59,515 bases of DNA from Nitrospinota bacterium. Lineage in GTDB: Bacteria > Nitrospinota_A > JADGAW01. Positions 7,554 through 16,027 of the stretch are shown in pieces; the first letter of the stretch is position 1; each line of letters begins with the position of its first letter. The notes beneath the pieces are model-generated. The model saw only the letters and a list, made by a program, of their open reading frames with translations. It did not search any database and was not told the DNA's origin. The position numbers and the translations under genes were made by a program. The stretch is taken from positions 1 through 59,515 of the forward strand of contig JADGAW010000001.1 of assembly GCA_015231815.1 (NCBI GenBank). The letters run 5' to 3'.

Positions 7554-9272
7554 TTATTTTATTCTATCGATAATCATAATAGTTATATCATCGGGAAAAT
7601 GCTCCTTTTCCTTGAGGTGTGTTGCTTCAATAATAGTGGAGACTGAAACATCTTTTTTAGTAACAAGGGTTTTGAGAAAAAGCTCCTTATCCCGTAAAAG
7701 CTTTTGGGGAATTATTTCCAAAATACCATCTGAAAAGAAAACCATTTTAAATGTTTCCGGCAGGTCAAGTTCGAAATTATTATAGTGTGCAAAGTCAAAC
7801 AAACCCAGCGGAACTCCCTTTGTTGTCAATGAGGTTTCTTTTCCATCAACAATTAAGTAAGGATGAGGAAACTGACCCGCATTCGTATAAATCATACTGT
7901 TTTTTTCATTATCAAATATCCCATAAAATACAGCAACATGTTTATCGAGCTTCCTTTGCATGAATTCGACATTTAACTTGGACATAAGTTGTTGAGGATT
8001 AAGAATTGTATTGTCATTCTCATTCTTGAAGTAATGTATATAATTGGAGAACAGCGTTTTTAAAAGTACCGTTACAAATGCCGATGAAACTCCATGACCA
8101 GCAACATCAGCAATATAAAAACCGGTATAACGACTATTTAATTCAAAATAATCGAGGAAATCACCACTAACAAACATCGATGGTTGCAAAAACCGATGAA
8201 ATGTAAAGCCGTTAATTGTCTTTACTTCACGAGGTAGGAGGGAAAATTGAATCATTTTTCCTGCTTCTTCATCCTCTTTTAAAGCCTTTAAAGAATCCGA
8301 GAGTTGGTCGTTACTCAACCTTAAATCCTTTGTTCGCTCACTTATTTTTTGTTCGAGATGTTCGTTGAGGTTTTTTAGCTCAACCTGAGCTTTTTCCCTA
8401 TTTAATCCTTCCTGATATAAGTCCTGATATGAATTTTCAAGTTCTCTTGTACGTGCTTCAACCCGATGTTCTACTTCCTCGTAGGCTTTTTCAAGGGTTT
8501 CCTCAACTTGCTCCCTTTTCCATTCGCTTTTTTCCAGTTTACTTTTACTCCACGCAATACCGACAATACCGACAAACCAAAGAATGATATGTATTATTGA
8601 GAGGTTATATATGTACTTTGTTGAAAGGATTTTTATTTTTGCCAAAGGCACTGAAACGCTTATTCCCCCTCGAATATCACCAACTTTATAACCCTGCTGT
8701 GCATGACAAGTCAAACATCCCTTTTCCACCTTAAGGGGTCGCATAAGACGCAAATACTCTTCCCCATCTATAACTTCCACTGAACTTACCTCAGTTACTC
8801 CTTCTTCAAACTTTTCCAATGCTTTTGTTTCCCATAAATCTGCTTTATTTTCCTTTCGTATTGGATTCAGGCTGGTAATATGCCCTTTGAGTCCAAACAC
8901 CTCCTCTGTCATTTCCAAAACCTGACGTGTCATATAAGCAGGATTCATAAGGGTAAGTTTTTTCCCAGAAGGAGTAGTAATATCCCGCTCAGGGATATGA
9001 GCAAGATAAGGGTTGGGAGGTGTTTTATCGGTTACAGGAACATAAACTCCTTTGTGACTGGTATTCCAACGCCGATAAATAACATCTTTAGAATACGCTA
9101 TCTGAGCCTGAATTATGGCATTCTCAATATCCCGTTCCTTGATCAGATGAAGGTTCCAAAAAAGAGATATAGCAAGGACAACTGTCCAGATAAATGCAAT
9201 ACCCCATACATAGGGGGCAATGTCCAGATAAGTATTCTTAAGTTTTTCTATTTTATAGCTGTCATCATTCAA
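7554..9272 (-). CDS. Membrane sensor PP2C (SpoIIE-type) phosphatase with heme c motif
   Basis: A 572-residue sensor phosphatase. Order seen: transmembrane helix (about 20-40); periplasmic Tll0287/DUF3365-like domain (about 45-210) with a CxxCH heme c site at C186-H190 (CLTCH); second transmembrane helix (about 222-240); coiled coil (about 245-335); and PP2C/SpoIIE domain (about 340-570). Metal and catalytic motifs are SGDF (369-372), ADVAGHG (388-394), FFSDG (512-516) and DDIT (561-564). Such enzymes dephosphorylate STAS proteins, and a STAS gene follows immediately. Inference: redox or ligand state at the periplasmic heme sets phosphatase activity through the coiled coil. Confidence 0.9.
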   Translation of the reverse strand: MNDDSYKIEKLKNTYLDIAPYVWGIAFIWTVVLAISLFWNLHLIKERDIENAIIQAQIAYSKDVIYRRWNTSHKGVYVPVTDKTPPNPYLAHIPERDITTPSGKKLTLMNPAYMTRQVLEMTEEVFGLKGHITSLNPIRKENKADLWETKALEKFEEGVTEVSSVEVIDGEEYLRLMRPLKVEKGCLTCHAQQGYKVGDIRGGISVSVPLAKIKILSTKYIYNLSIIHIILWFVGIVGIAWSKSKLEKSEWKREQVEETLEKAYEEVEHRVEARTRELENSYQDLYQEGLNREKAQVELKNLNEHLEQKISERTKDLRLSNDQLSDSLKALKEDEEAGKMIQFSLLPREVKTINGFTFHRFLQPSMFVSGDFLDYFELNSRYTGFYIADVAGHGVSSAFVTVLLKTLFSNYIHYFKNENDNTILNPQQLMSKLNVEFMQRKLDKHVAVFYGIFDNEKNSMIYTNAGQFPHPYLIVDGKETSLTTKGVPLGLFDFAHYNNFELDLPETFKMVFFSDGILEIIPQKLLRDKELFLKTLVTKKDVSVSTIIEATHLKEKEHFPDDITIMIIDRIK

Positions 9273-9328
9273 TCGTGAACCCCCGCTTTTGGGACTTTTT
9301 CATTATTTTTCAGAACGATTTTACACCT

Positions 9329-10129
9329 TTATTGCATAAACCGAGATGCGTTCTTAAGGGTTTTTTTAACAAAAACAGAGTCATTTACTTCAGGATTAAT
9401 TTGAACATCCTCTATGTTAATGGTTGTTTTATGACCGTTGGAAAAGTTCTCGACATACATTTTCTTTAACGTCCAAATACCACTTACTTTAATCCAGTCT
9501 TCTTCAAGTTTTTTGAGTTCCTTACCTTTTCTATCGTAAAAAAGAACGGTATATTCTGTTAATTCCTTTTTATCAAGCCAGATGATACGTTTTGAATACA
9601 TATAGTCCTTTTTTTTAGGAATTGCCTCCAACACATAACATTCCTTACCTTTGTGGGTTTCTTCTTTCAGAAGTTTAAAAGTATCCTCTTCTATCTTACG
9701 GTCGCCCATATCATCATAGGTAAGATCCGTTCCCATAAAATAATCTTCCTTATTGTCAGATGCTATTCGTTTAACCTTTTTGAGGGCTGGAAGATAAAGC
9801 CACTGGTCATCGTCTTTGTCAACTTCCGCATAAGACCAGTTGAGAAAACCGGTTTTTCTTATATCAGGTGGTGAAAGAAAGAAAAGAACTGATTTTTCAT
9901 CAATTCCATCCTGTCCTTCATAATCTTTCCAATACCTGATTGTTTCCCTGATTCGTTGTTGTCCTCGTTTGTTTTCCAGAATAAATTTAGTTTTCGCAAT
10001 ACTGGTGTTCCCATCATCTCTTTTATCCCAAACCTGTGCTATTTGCTCTCCGGTTAATTCTCCTGCAAGGGCATGAAAGGGAAATAAAATAAAAAGAGTT
10101 AACGCTAAAGAAGTTTTTATAATATTCAT
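9329..10129 (-). CDS. Outer membrane lipoprotein-sorting protein-like (LolA fold)
   Basis: A 266-residue exported protein with a signal peptide (residues 1-22, cleavage near HALA-GE). The rest matches the 'outer membrane lipoprotein-sorting protein' family of LolA/LppX-like folds: YWKDYEGQDGI, FLSPPDIRKTGFL, and DDQWLYLPALKKVKRI followed by the conserved MGTDLTYDD. These proteins bind lipid or carotenoid-like ligands in the periplasm; many are found beside RND exporters, but none is present here. It lies 57 bases upstream of the sensor phosphatase and downstream of the yceI gene, same strand. Exact role unknown. Confidence 0.85.
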   Translation of the reverse strand: MNIIKTSLALTLFILFPFHALAGELTGEQIAQVWDKRDDGNTSIAKTKFILENKRGQQRIRETIRYWKDYEGQDGIDEKSVLFFLSPPDIRKTGFLNWSYAEVDKDDDQWLYLPALKKVKRIASDNKEDYFMGTDLTYDDMGDRKIEEDTFKLLKEETHKGKECYVLEAIPKKKDYMYSKRIIWLDKKELTEYTVLFYDRKGKELKKLEEDWIKVSGIWTLKKMYVENFSNGHKTTINIEDVQINPEVNDSVFVKKTLKNASRFMQ

Positions 10130-10174
10130 AATATAAATAAGGGTTAGAAAGTTTACAGGTTAAATGAAAGTCCT

Positions 10175-10759
10175 TTATTTTGTGAGAATACCTTCGATCT
10201 CCAGCACTAATTTAACTTTATCTCCAACAACCAGACCACCTGTTTCAAGAGCTTTGTTCCACGTAAGTCCAAAGTCTGAGCGATTAATTGCCCCGGAAGC
10301 TGAAAAACCAGCTCTGGTTTTTCCCCAAGGATCTTTTACCGTTCCCCCAAATTCACCTTTTAACGTTACACTTTTTGTTACTCCGTGAATAGTAAGATCA
10401 CCAGTAACGGTAATATCTTCTCCTGAACCTTTGGAACTCTTCATGGTAAAGACAATGTCTGGAAACTTTTCCACATCAAAGAAATCCGGTGATCGAAGGT
10501 GATTGTCTCTTTTTTCAATATCGGTGTTTATGCTGGCACTTTTGATTTTTGCATCAATTGATTTTAAGGTTTGTGCTGTTTCGTCAAACTCAAATGTTCC
10601 TGAAAAGTCAGTAAAATTACCCACAACATTTGTTATGACCATATGTTTAATGGAAAAACCCACACGACTGTGTCCTTTGTCCACTTCGTAGGTCCCGGCA
10701 AAGGTTGGTAAAACATACAAGAGTAAAGCTGCCGCTGTTAACGAAATTATTTTTTTCAT
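10175..10759 (-). CDS. YceI-family periplasmic protein
   Basis: A 194-residue lipocalin-like protein. The signal peptide is residues 1-21 (LLLYVLPTFAG), and the YceI fold follows: YEVDKGHSRVGFSIKHM, then FEFDETAQTLKS, the HLRSPDFFDVEKFP segment and GDLTIHGVTKSVTL. Family members bind isoprenoid or lipid-like molecules such as polyprenyl chains in the periplasm. The gene is divergent from the binding-protein gene at 10881, with about 120 bases between them that must hold both promoters. Same strand as the LolA-like gene, 45 bases away, so co-transcription is likely. Confidence 0.92.
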   Translation of the reverse strand: MKKIISLTAAALLLYVLPTFAGTYEVDKGHSRVGFSIKHMVITNVVGNFTDFSGTFEFDETAQTLKSIDAKIKSASINTDIEKRDNHLRSPDFFDVEKFPDIVFTMKSSKGSGEDITVTGDLTIHGVTKSVTLKGEFGGTVKDPWGKTRAGFSASGAINRSDFGLTWNKALETGGLVVGDKVKLVLEIEGILTK

Positions 10760-10880
10760 TTTTTCCTCTCATTTAAAGTTAATAAAGATTAGTTACCGTT
10801 GTTTATGTAAAATAGTTGCCTTACAATTTGAGTAATTTAACGCTTTTTTTTAAAAATCACAACTAAACAAGGATTTCACT

Positions 10881-12521
10881 ATGATGAAAATAATCCCCCT
10901 TATATTTCTCCTCTTTATTTTTACCGCCTGTCAAAACCAGTCGGGTGAAAAGTCGAACTCGCAACAGTCAGAAACAAAAGAAATAATAAAACCAAAAGCT
11001 ATTGTAGAAAAAACAAAAATGATTGAAGGGGGAATTGGTGATGCATCAAACCTCATTCCGATGATTGCCACCGATGCAGCATCTCACTCAATTGCCGGGT
11101 TAATTTTCAACGGCATTATTAAGTTTGACAAAAACCTGAATATTGTTGGTGATCTGGCAGAAAACTGGGATATTTCAGAAGATAACCTTACCATCACCTT
11201 TCACCTCAGAAAAGGAGTGAAGTGGCAGGACGGAGTAGAGTTTACTGCCCATGATGTTGAGTTTGGCTATAAGCTCATTACAGACCCAAATACGCCAACT
11301 CCCTACGGCAGCGACTTTATGGAGATCAAAGAATTCAAGGTCATTGACGACTATAATTTCAGTGTAACCTATAAAGAACCTTTCGCTCCGGCATTAGCAA
11401 GTTGGGGGAATTTGGTGGTACTGCCAAAACATATTTTAGAGGGACAGGACATAACAAAAACTCCTTTTGCAAGAAATCCAGTTGGGTTAGGTCCATATAA
11501 ATTTAAGGAATGGAAAACCGGCAGTTCAATTACCCTTGAGGCAAGCGAAACTTATTTTGACGGAAAACCTAAAATTGACGTTTACCACATGAGGGTTATT
11601 CCTGATCAGGCAACCTTATTTCTTGAACTTAAGTCAAAGGGAATTGATCAAATGGGATTAACCCCGACACAGTACAAAAGGCAAACAAACTCAGAGTTTT
11701 TTGAAAAAAACTTCAATAAATTCAAGTATATAGGGTCTGTTTATACTTACCTTGGCTATAACCATGAGCGGGAAATATTTAAGGATAAAAGAGTCAGACA
11801 GGCAATAACATATGCAATTGATAAAAATGAAATAATTGAAGGTGTACTTTTAGGCTTGGGACAACCTGCTCAGGGTCCCTACAAACCGGGAACTTGGTTT
11901 TACAACGATAAGGTTAAGAAATACCCATATAACCCAGAAAAGGCAAAAGAGCTGTTAAAGGAAGCCGGATGGTCTGATACTAATGGCGACGGACTTTTAG
12001 ACAAAGATGGCAAGGATTTTACCTTCACCATTATTACCAATCAGGGTAACTCTTTGCGAGCCAAAACAGCGGAAATAATTCAAATGCGATTAAAAGCGAT
12101 TGGTATTAACGTTGAGATTATGATTATTGAATGGGCGGCATTTTTAAAGGACTTTGTTGATGTCGGTAAGTTTGATGCAATTATTCTTGGATGGTCAGTA
12201 AGCGGTAGTGACCCTGACCAATACGATATCTGGCATTCAAGCAAAACAGGACCGAGCCAGTTTAATTTTGTTCATTACATAAACAAGGAAATTGACGAAC
12301 TTCTTGTGAAGGGAAGAAAAATATTCGACCATGAGGAACGAAGAAAATATTACGACCGATTTCAGGAAATCCTTGCAGAAGAACAGCCTTACACCTTCCT
12401 TTATGTTCCTGAATCTTTGCCAATAGTTCATGGTCGTTTTAAGGGAATTGACCCTGGTCCGGCAGGAATAGCGTACAACTTTGACAAATGGTATGTTGAT
12501 AGGAATTTCCTTACACAATAG
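10881..12521 (+). CDS. Oligopeptide-type ABC transporter substrate-binding lipoprotein
   Basis: A 546-residue family 5 solute-binding protein (DppA/OppA type). The start has an AAGGA ribosome site eight bases upstream. A lipoprotein signal ends in FTAC with C17 as the lipid-modified residue, followed by a short Ser/Gln/Lys linker. Family segments are LAENWDISEDNLTITFHLRK, KWQDGVEFTAHDVEFG, NPVGLGPYKF and VRQAITYAID. The usual permease and ATPase genes are absent on either side, so it works with components encoded elsewhere or has a stand-alone role. Substrate cannot be told from sequence. Confidence 0.92.
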   Translation: MMKIIPLIFLLFIFTACQNQSGEKSNSQQSETKEIIKPKAIVEKTKMIEGGIGDASNLIPMIATDAASHSIAGLIFNGIIKFDKNLNIVGDLAENWDISEDNLTITFHLRKGVKWQDGVEFTAHDVEFGYKLITDPNTPTPYGSDFMEIKEFKVIDDYNFSVTYKEPFAPALASWGNLVVLPKHILEGQDITKTPFARNPVGLGPYKFKEWKTGSSITLEASETYFDGKPKIDVYHMRVIPDQATLFLELKSKGIDQMGLTPTQYKRQTNSEFFEKNFNKFKYIGSVYTYLGYNHEREIFKDKRVRQAITYAIDKNEIIEGVLLGLGQPAQGPYKPGTWFYNDKVKKYPYNPEKAKELLKEAGWSDTNGDGLLDKDGKDFTFTIITNQGNSLRAKTAEIIQMRLKAIGINVEIMIIEWAAFLKDFVDVGKFDAIILGWSVSGSDPDQYDIWHSSKTGPSQFNFVHYINKEIDELLVKGRKIFDHEERRKYYDRFQEILAEEQPYTFLYVPESLPIVHGRFKGIDPGPAGIAYNFDKWYVDRNFLTQ

Positions 12522-12551
12522 GAGGAAAAGTGATGGGTGAAGAGTGAGAAG

Positions 12552-13412
12552 TTAATTGTGACTGTTAATCCAACCCTTAAGGTCAGCCAGTGGTATTTCC
12601 TTTTCAACCTCGTTATATACCTCATGTTTCAAGCCCTCATATTTTTGAAAAACCTTATCTTTTGAGGGAAAAGAGGTGAAAAGTTCATCCCAACTACTAT
12701 GTTTGAAGGTGTCATCAAGAGAACCAACCTGTATCATGGTGGGAACCGTGACCTTTTTCGCTGCGCACTTCATCGTAGAAAGATAGCACAACAATTCATT
12801 ACCAAGGCGAGAGGTAACTTTTTGATACTTTACCAGTGGGTCATTTTTGTATGCTTCTACGACTTCCTGATCGCTTGAAATAAAATTAGGGTCGATGCCA
12901 GACGGAATTAAAAGCTTAGGTAAGAATGCTGACAATAGTTTGGAGAGTAATATCTGTAATTGCCCTATTCCTTCTCCCACGGCTGCTCCCGTTCCTGAAA
13001 GGGTCAGGGAGCTGTAATCTTGTTTTTCTTGTGAGGAAACATAATGGTTGGCTATGAGGGATCCCATACTGTGACCAATAATATGCACCGGAAGGTCTGG
13101 GTGAGCCTTTCGTAACATCTTCTCAAGAATTGCAATATCAGCGAAAAAGTCCTTGAAACTATCAACATAATGTTGCTTTCCCCCAGATTTTCCATGTCCT
13201 CGGTGGTCAATTGCCCAAACTGCATATTCCTCTGGACAAAGGGTGTTGACAACATTGGTGTAGCGTCCGCTATGTTCTGTAAATCCATGAATAATAAGTA
13301 CAACTCCCCGAGGATGTTCTGGTTTCCAGACCTGATAAAAAATTCTCGTATCTTTGATTCCCTGAAAAAAAGCTGATTCATGCAAAAATGCCTGTTGAAT
13401 GTTTTTAGTCAT
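12552..13412 (-). CDS. Alpha/beta hydrolase, monoacylglycerol lipase-like
   Basis: A serine hydrolase of the 'Hydrolase_4' / monoglyceride lipase group. Visible features are the oxyanion-hole motif LIIHGFTEHSGRY, HRGHGKSGG, the nucleophile elbow GHSMGS, and late acid and histidine residues (VGSLDDTFKHSS; KYEGLKHEVYNE). Likely acts on lysophospholipids or acylglycerols. I chose the ATG at 13412 because GGAGGG lies just upstream; the frame is open to a TTG at 13490 with an in-frame ATG at 13484, which would add up to 26 poorly conserved residues. It converges with the binding-protein gene, leaving only about 30 bases between them. Confidence 0.85.
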   Translation of the reverse strand: MTKNIQQAFLHESAFFQGIKDTRIFYQVWKPEHPRGVVLIIHGFTEHSGRYTNVVNTLCPEEYAVWAIDHRGHGKSGGKQHYVDSFKDFFADIAILEKMLRKAHPDLPVHIIGHSMGSLIANHYVSSQEKQDYSSLTLSGTGAAVGEGIGQLQILLSKLLSAFLPKLLIPSGIDPNFISSDQEVVEAYKNDPLVKYQKVTSRLGNELLCYLSTMKCAAKKVTVPTMIQVGSLDDTFKHSSWDELFTSFPSKDKVFQKYEGLKHEVYNEVEKEIPLADLKGWINSHN

Positions 13413-13716
13413 AAGCCCTCCACTGTTTATAGCCATTCCCTTTATCCATGGCTTCTGACTATCATAAACTATTTCACAATTCATTGACAATATTTAAGTA
13501 ATACCTAAATCCTGCAATCGGTTTTACACCGATTGTAGGATTTAGGTTACACATTGAAGCTATTCATCTAAAAAACTAATTTTTAGCCCTTTATATAAGA
13601 AAGTCGCCCATAAGCATCTACCGGGTTTTGATAGTGGGTTCCGTTTATCCCAATTCATAAAAAAGTATTCTTACGTTATAATTCTTACATATTATTACTG
13701 TATATGAATATGTGAG
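13413..13716. other. Intergenic stretch with strong hairpin
   Basis: Most of this is featureless AT-rich sequence apart from the hairpin at 13504-13546 listed separately. Near 13675-13716 a TATAAT-like hexamer (TTATAATT) and a partly symmetrical CATATTATTACTGTATATG may be the old promoter/operator of the decayed toxin-antitoxin locus that begins at 13717. Confidence 0.4.
13504..13546. repeat. 19-bp inverted repeat (hairpin)
   Basis: Left arm CCTAAATCCTGCAATCGGT (13504-13522) pairs with ACCGATTGTAGGATTTAGG (13528-13546) around a five-base loop, with one G-T wobble. There is no T-run after it, so a simple terminator is unlikely. It lies between the hydrolase start and the decayed toxin-antitoxin genes and may be a dispersed palindromic element. 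Confidence 0.8.
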
Positions 13717-13974
13717 ATGGACAAAATATTTTCAACAAGAATCAACGAAGAGGTTCTTTACAGAATAAAAAACCTTTCAAACAATCTGCATATTTCAAAA
13801 AAAGCAATAATTGAAAATGCTGTGAAATTATATGCTTAAAAAGTTGAGAGAGAATCAGGTGCTGATGTTCTAGACTTAACATTTGGCGCATGGCAAAGAG
13901 ATGAACCCACAGAGAAAACCATTAAAGATTCTCGAAATGCCTTAAACAGATCAATATCCCCTTATCAAGTATAA
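13717..13974 (+). pseudogene. Decayed ribbon-helix-helix antitoxin (VapB-like)
   Basis: Reading from the ATG at 13717 gives MDKIFSTRINEEVLYRIKN and continues for 40 residues to a TAA at 13837-13839. The same frame continues sensibly after it (VERESGADVLDLTFGAW, then DEPTEKTIKDSRNALN) to a second stop at 13974. The first half resembles a CopG/RHH DNA-binding domain; the second half resembles the toxin-binding tail (FGAWxRDE) of VapB-type antitoxins. The in-frame stop makes this a likely pseudogene, although the 40-residue DNA-binding part could still be made. Confidence 0.65.
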
Positions 13975-14098
13975 AAGCTTACGTAGATAATGATGTATTG
14001 ATTTGAAAGATTCAATAAAACTGCTGAAAAACAACGACATACTTTATATAGTAGTCGACGTTATTAGACTAACAGCTTCATCACAAAAAATCTTTTAG
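13971..14098 (+). pseudogene. Remnant of PIN-domain toxin (VapC-like)
   Basis: Directly overlapping the end of the antitoxin, the next frame reads KAYVDNDVLI, which matches the start of a PIN-domain toxin (first catalytic Asp region, xxYxDxxVLI). The start codon is now ATA, a TGA follows at 14004, and a second frame continues as DSIKLLKNNDILYIVVDV up to a stop at 14098. Everything beyond about 40 codons is missing, so only the N-terminal third of a toxin survives, with a lost start, a stop and a frameshift. Confidence 0.5.
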
Positions 14099-14157
14099 AT
14101 TATCTCTTACAGAACACTCAACATTTAACATTTTCAACCTTCTGCTTTTATTATTCT

Positions 14158-15972
14158 ATGAGCTTTCAACCTGACTTTACTAAAATTTCAGAATCACCGG
14201 GAATATACCTGATGAAAAACAAGTCAGGTGAAATTATTTATATTGGTAAGGCAAAAAACCTCAGAAACCGTGTACGCTCTTATTTTCAGGCAAAAGGTAA
14301 CCTTACTTACAAAACCGCAGTTTTGGTTGATCAAATTGCTGATATTGAAACATTGGAAACAACTACCGAGGCAGAAGCTCTTATAACTGAAAGCAATTAT
14401 GTAAAAAAGCACCTTCCAAAATACAATATTCTTCTTAAAGACGGCAAGCATATTCCTTTTGTTCAAGTAACAACTTCTGAACTTTTTCCAAGATTAAAAA
14501 TCGTACGTAAACCAAAAAACGACAAGAACCTCTACTTTGGACCCTATACGTCCGGCACAGAGATTAAATATATCCTTAAATCCATTTACAAACTGTTTCC
14601 AGTTCGACAATCAAAGGATGTACTTGATGGAGTCAAAACCAGACGCCCCTGCCTTAACTATCAGATGAACCAATGTTTTGCCCCATGCGCCGGGAAAATT
14701 TCCCCGGAGGAATACAGTGCCTTAATCAAGCAGGTAATTCTTTTTCTTAAAGGAAAATATAAGGAGCTTATTTCACGACTGGAAGAAGAAATGCTCCATG
14801 AATCCCAAAAGCAAAACTATGAAAAAGCGGGGCAATGTCGGGATCGTATTCAAATGGTAAAAAAACATCTTGAAAATCAGGCTGTTTACAGTGCTAACCT
14901 TGAAACAAGAGATGCTGTAGGACTTTACATTAAGGACGATATTACCGTGGTTCAGATTCTTTCCTTTTTTTCCGGAAAGCTTTCTGGAAACCGTGATTTC
15001 ATTATCAATAGTTTTTCTTCCAACGATCCACAGGAAATCCTTTCTGAAGCCTTACGCCGTTATTACTTTGATAAATCCACCATTCCATCCGAGATACTTA
15101 TTCCCTTTGATTTTGATGACCGGAAAGAGCTGGAGGAATATCTTACAGAAAAACTTCAACGAAAAACAAAGTTAATTGTCCCGGAACGAGGTCTTAAAAA
15201 CAAAATTCTTAAGTTGGCAGCAAAGAACGCAGAATCCATATATGAGAATAAAATCAATAACGCCGATAAAATTAAGCAGGAGTTAAAAAGTATTCAAAAA
15301 ATTCTGAGGCTAAAAAACCTTCCAAGGCTAATTGAAGGGTTTGATATTTCTAACCTTGGCGACACTATTACTGCATCACATGTTTCTTTTGTCAACCTTA
15401 AACCAGATAAAAAACTGTATCGCAACTATAAAATGAAATCGGTTAAGGAACAGGACGATTACCTTTCCATGCAGGAGGTTATTACCAGAAGAATAAGAAG
15501 AATTATTGACGACCACCTTCCCATACCTGACCTTTTAATTATCGACGGCGGTAAGGGTCATTTGGGCGTAGTAGAAAATCTACTTATCAATACCTTTCCG
15601 GAAATATATAAAAACATTGATATTATTGGAATAGCTAAAAAAGGAAGCCATAGCAAAATCATCACCGACGAAATTATTTTAACAAACGGAAAAAGTGTTG
15701 ATGTAAAAGAGTTTTCAGCAGAATTGCGCACAGTATTGCAGGTACGTGACGAAGTTCACAGGGTTGCCGTAACGTTTTTAAGAACAGTTAACCGCAAAAA
15801 AAATCTCTTTTCAGAACTTGATGAAATTAAAGGAATTGGTGAAAAACGAAAAATCCTTTTACTGAAAACCTTCGGAAGTCTCGAAAGAATTAAGCAGGAA
15901 ACCGTTGAAAGTCTTTATGAAAAATGTCATATTCCAGAAAAAATTGCCGTAAAAATCCTAACGAAAGCGTAA
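14158..15972 (+). CDS. uvrC: Excinuclease ABC subunit C
   Basis: Dual-incision nuclease of nucleotide excision repair, 604 residues, normal length. The N-terminal GIY-YIG endonuclease carries GIY (15-17), YIG (28-30) and catalytic R36. A cysteine-bearing segment (RPCLNYQMNQCFAPC) follows at about 160-175, then a UVR domain near residues 200-240, the RNase H-like second nuclease (FDISNLGDTITASHV, LLIDGGKGHLG), and a C-terminal helix-hairpin-helix (LDEIKGIGEKRKILLL). No Shine-Dalgarno is seen; the leader is pyrimidine-rich (TTATTATTCT before ATG). Not next to uvrA or uvrB. Confidence 0.97.
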   Translation: MSFQPDFTKISESPGIYLMKNKSGEIIYIGKAKNLRNRVRSYFQAKGNLTYKTAVLVDQIADIETLETTTEAEALITESNYVKKHLPKYNILLKDGKHIPFVQVTTSELFPRLKIVRKPKNDKNLYFGPYTSGTEIKYILKSIYKLFPVRQSKDVLDGVKTRRPCLNYQMNQCFAPCAGKISPEEYSALIKQVILFLKGKYKELISRLEEEMLHESQKQNYEKAGQCRDRIQMVKKHLENQAVYSANLETRDAVGLYIKDDITVVQILSFFSGKLSGNRDFIINSFSSNDPQEILSEALRRYYFDKSTIPSEILIPFDFDDRKELEEYLTEKLQRKTKLIVPERGLKNKILKLAAKNAESIYENKINNADKIKQELKSIQKILRLKNLPRLIEGFDISNLGDTITASHVSFVNLKPDKKLYRNYKMKSVKEQDDYLSMQEVITRRIRRIIDDHLPIPDLLIIDGGKGHLGVVENLLINTFPEIYKNIDIIGIAKKGSHSKIITDEIILTNGKSVDVKEFSAELRTVLQVRDEVHRVAVTFLRTVNRKKNLFSELDEIKGIGEKRKILLLKTFGSLERIKQETVESLYEKCHIPEKIAVKILTKA

Positions 15973-16027
15973 AGCTTGGCTCTTCCAGATATAATAACCA
16001 GAAATATTTTTTACATAAAACCTGACA

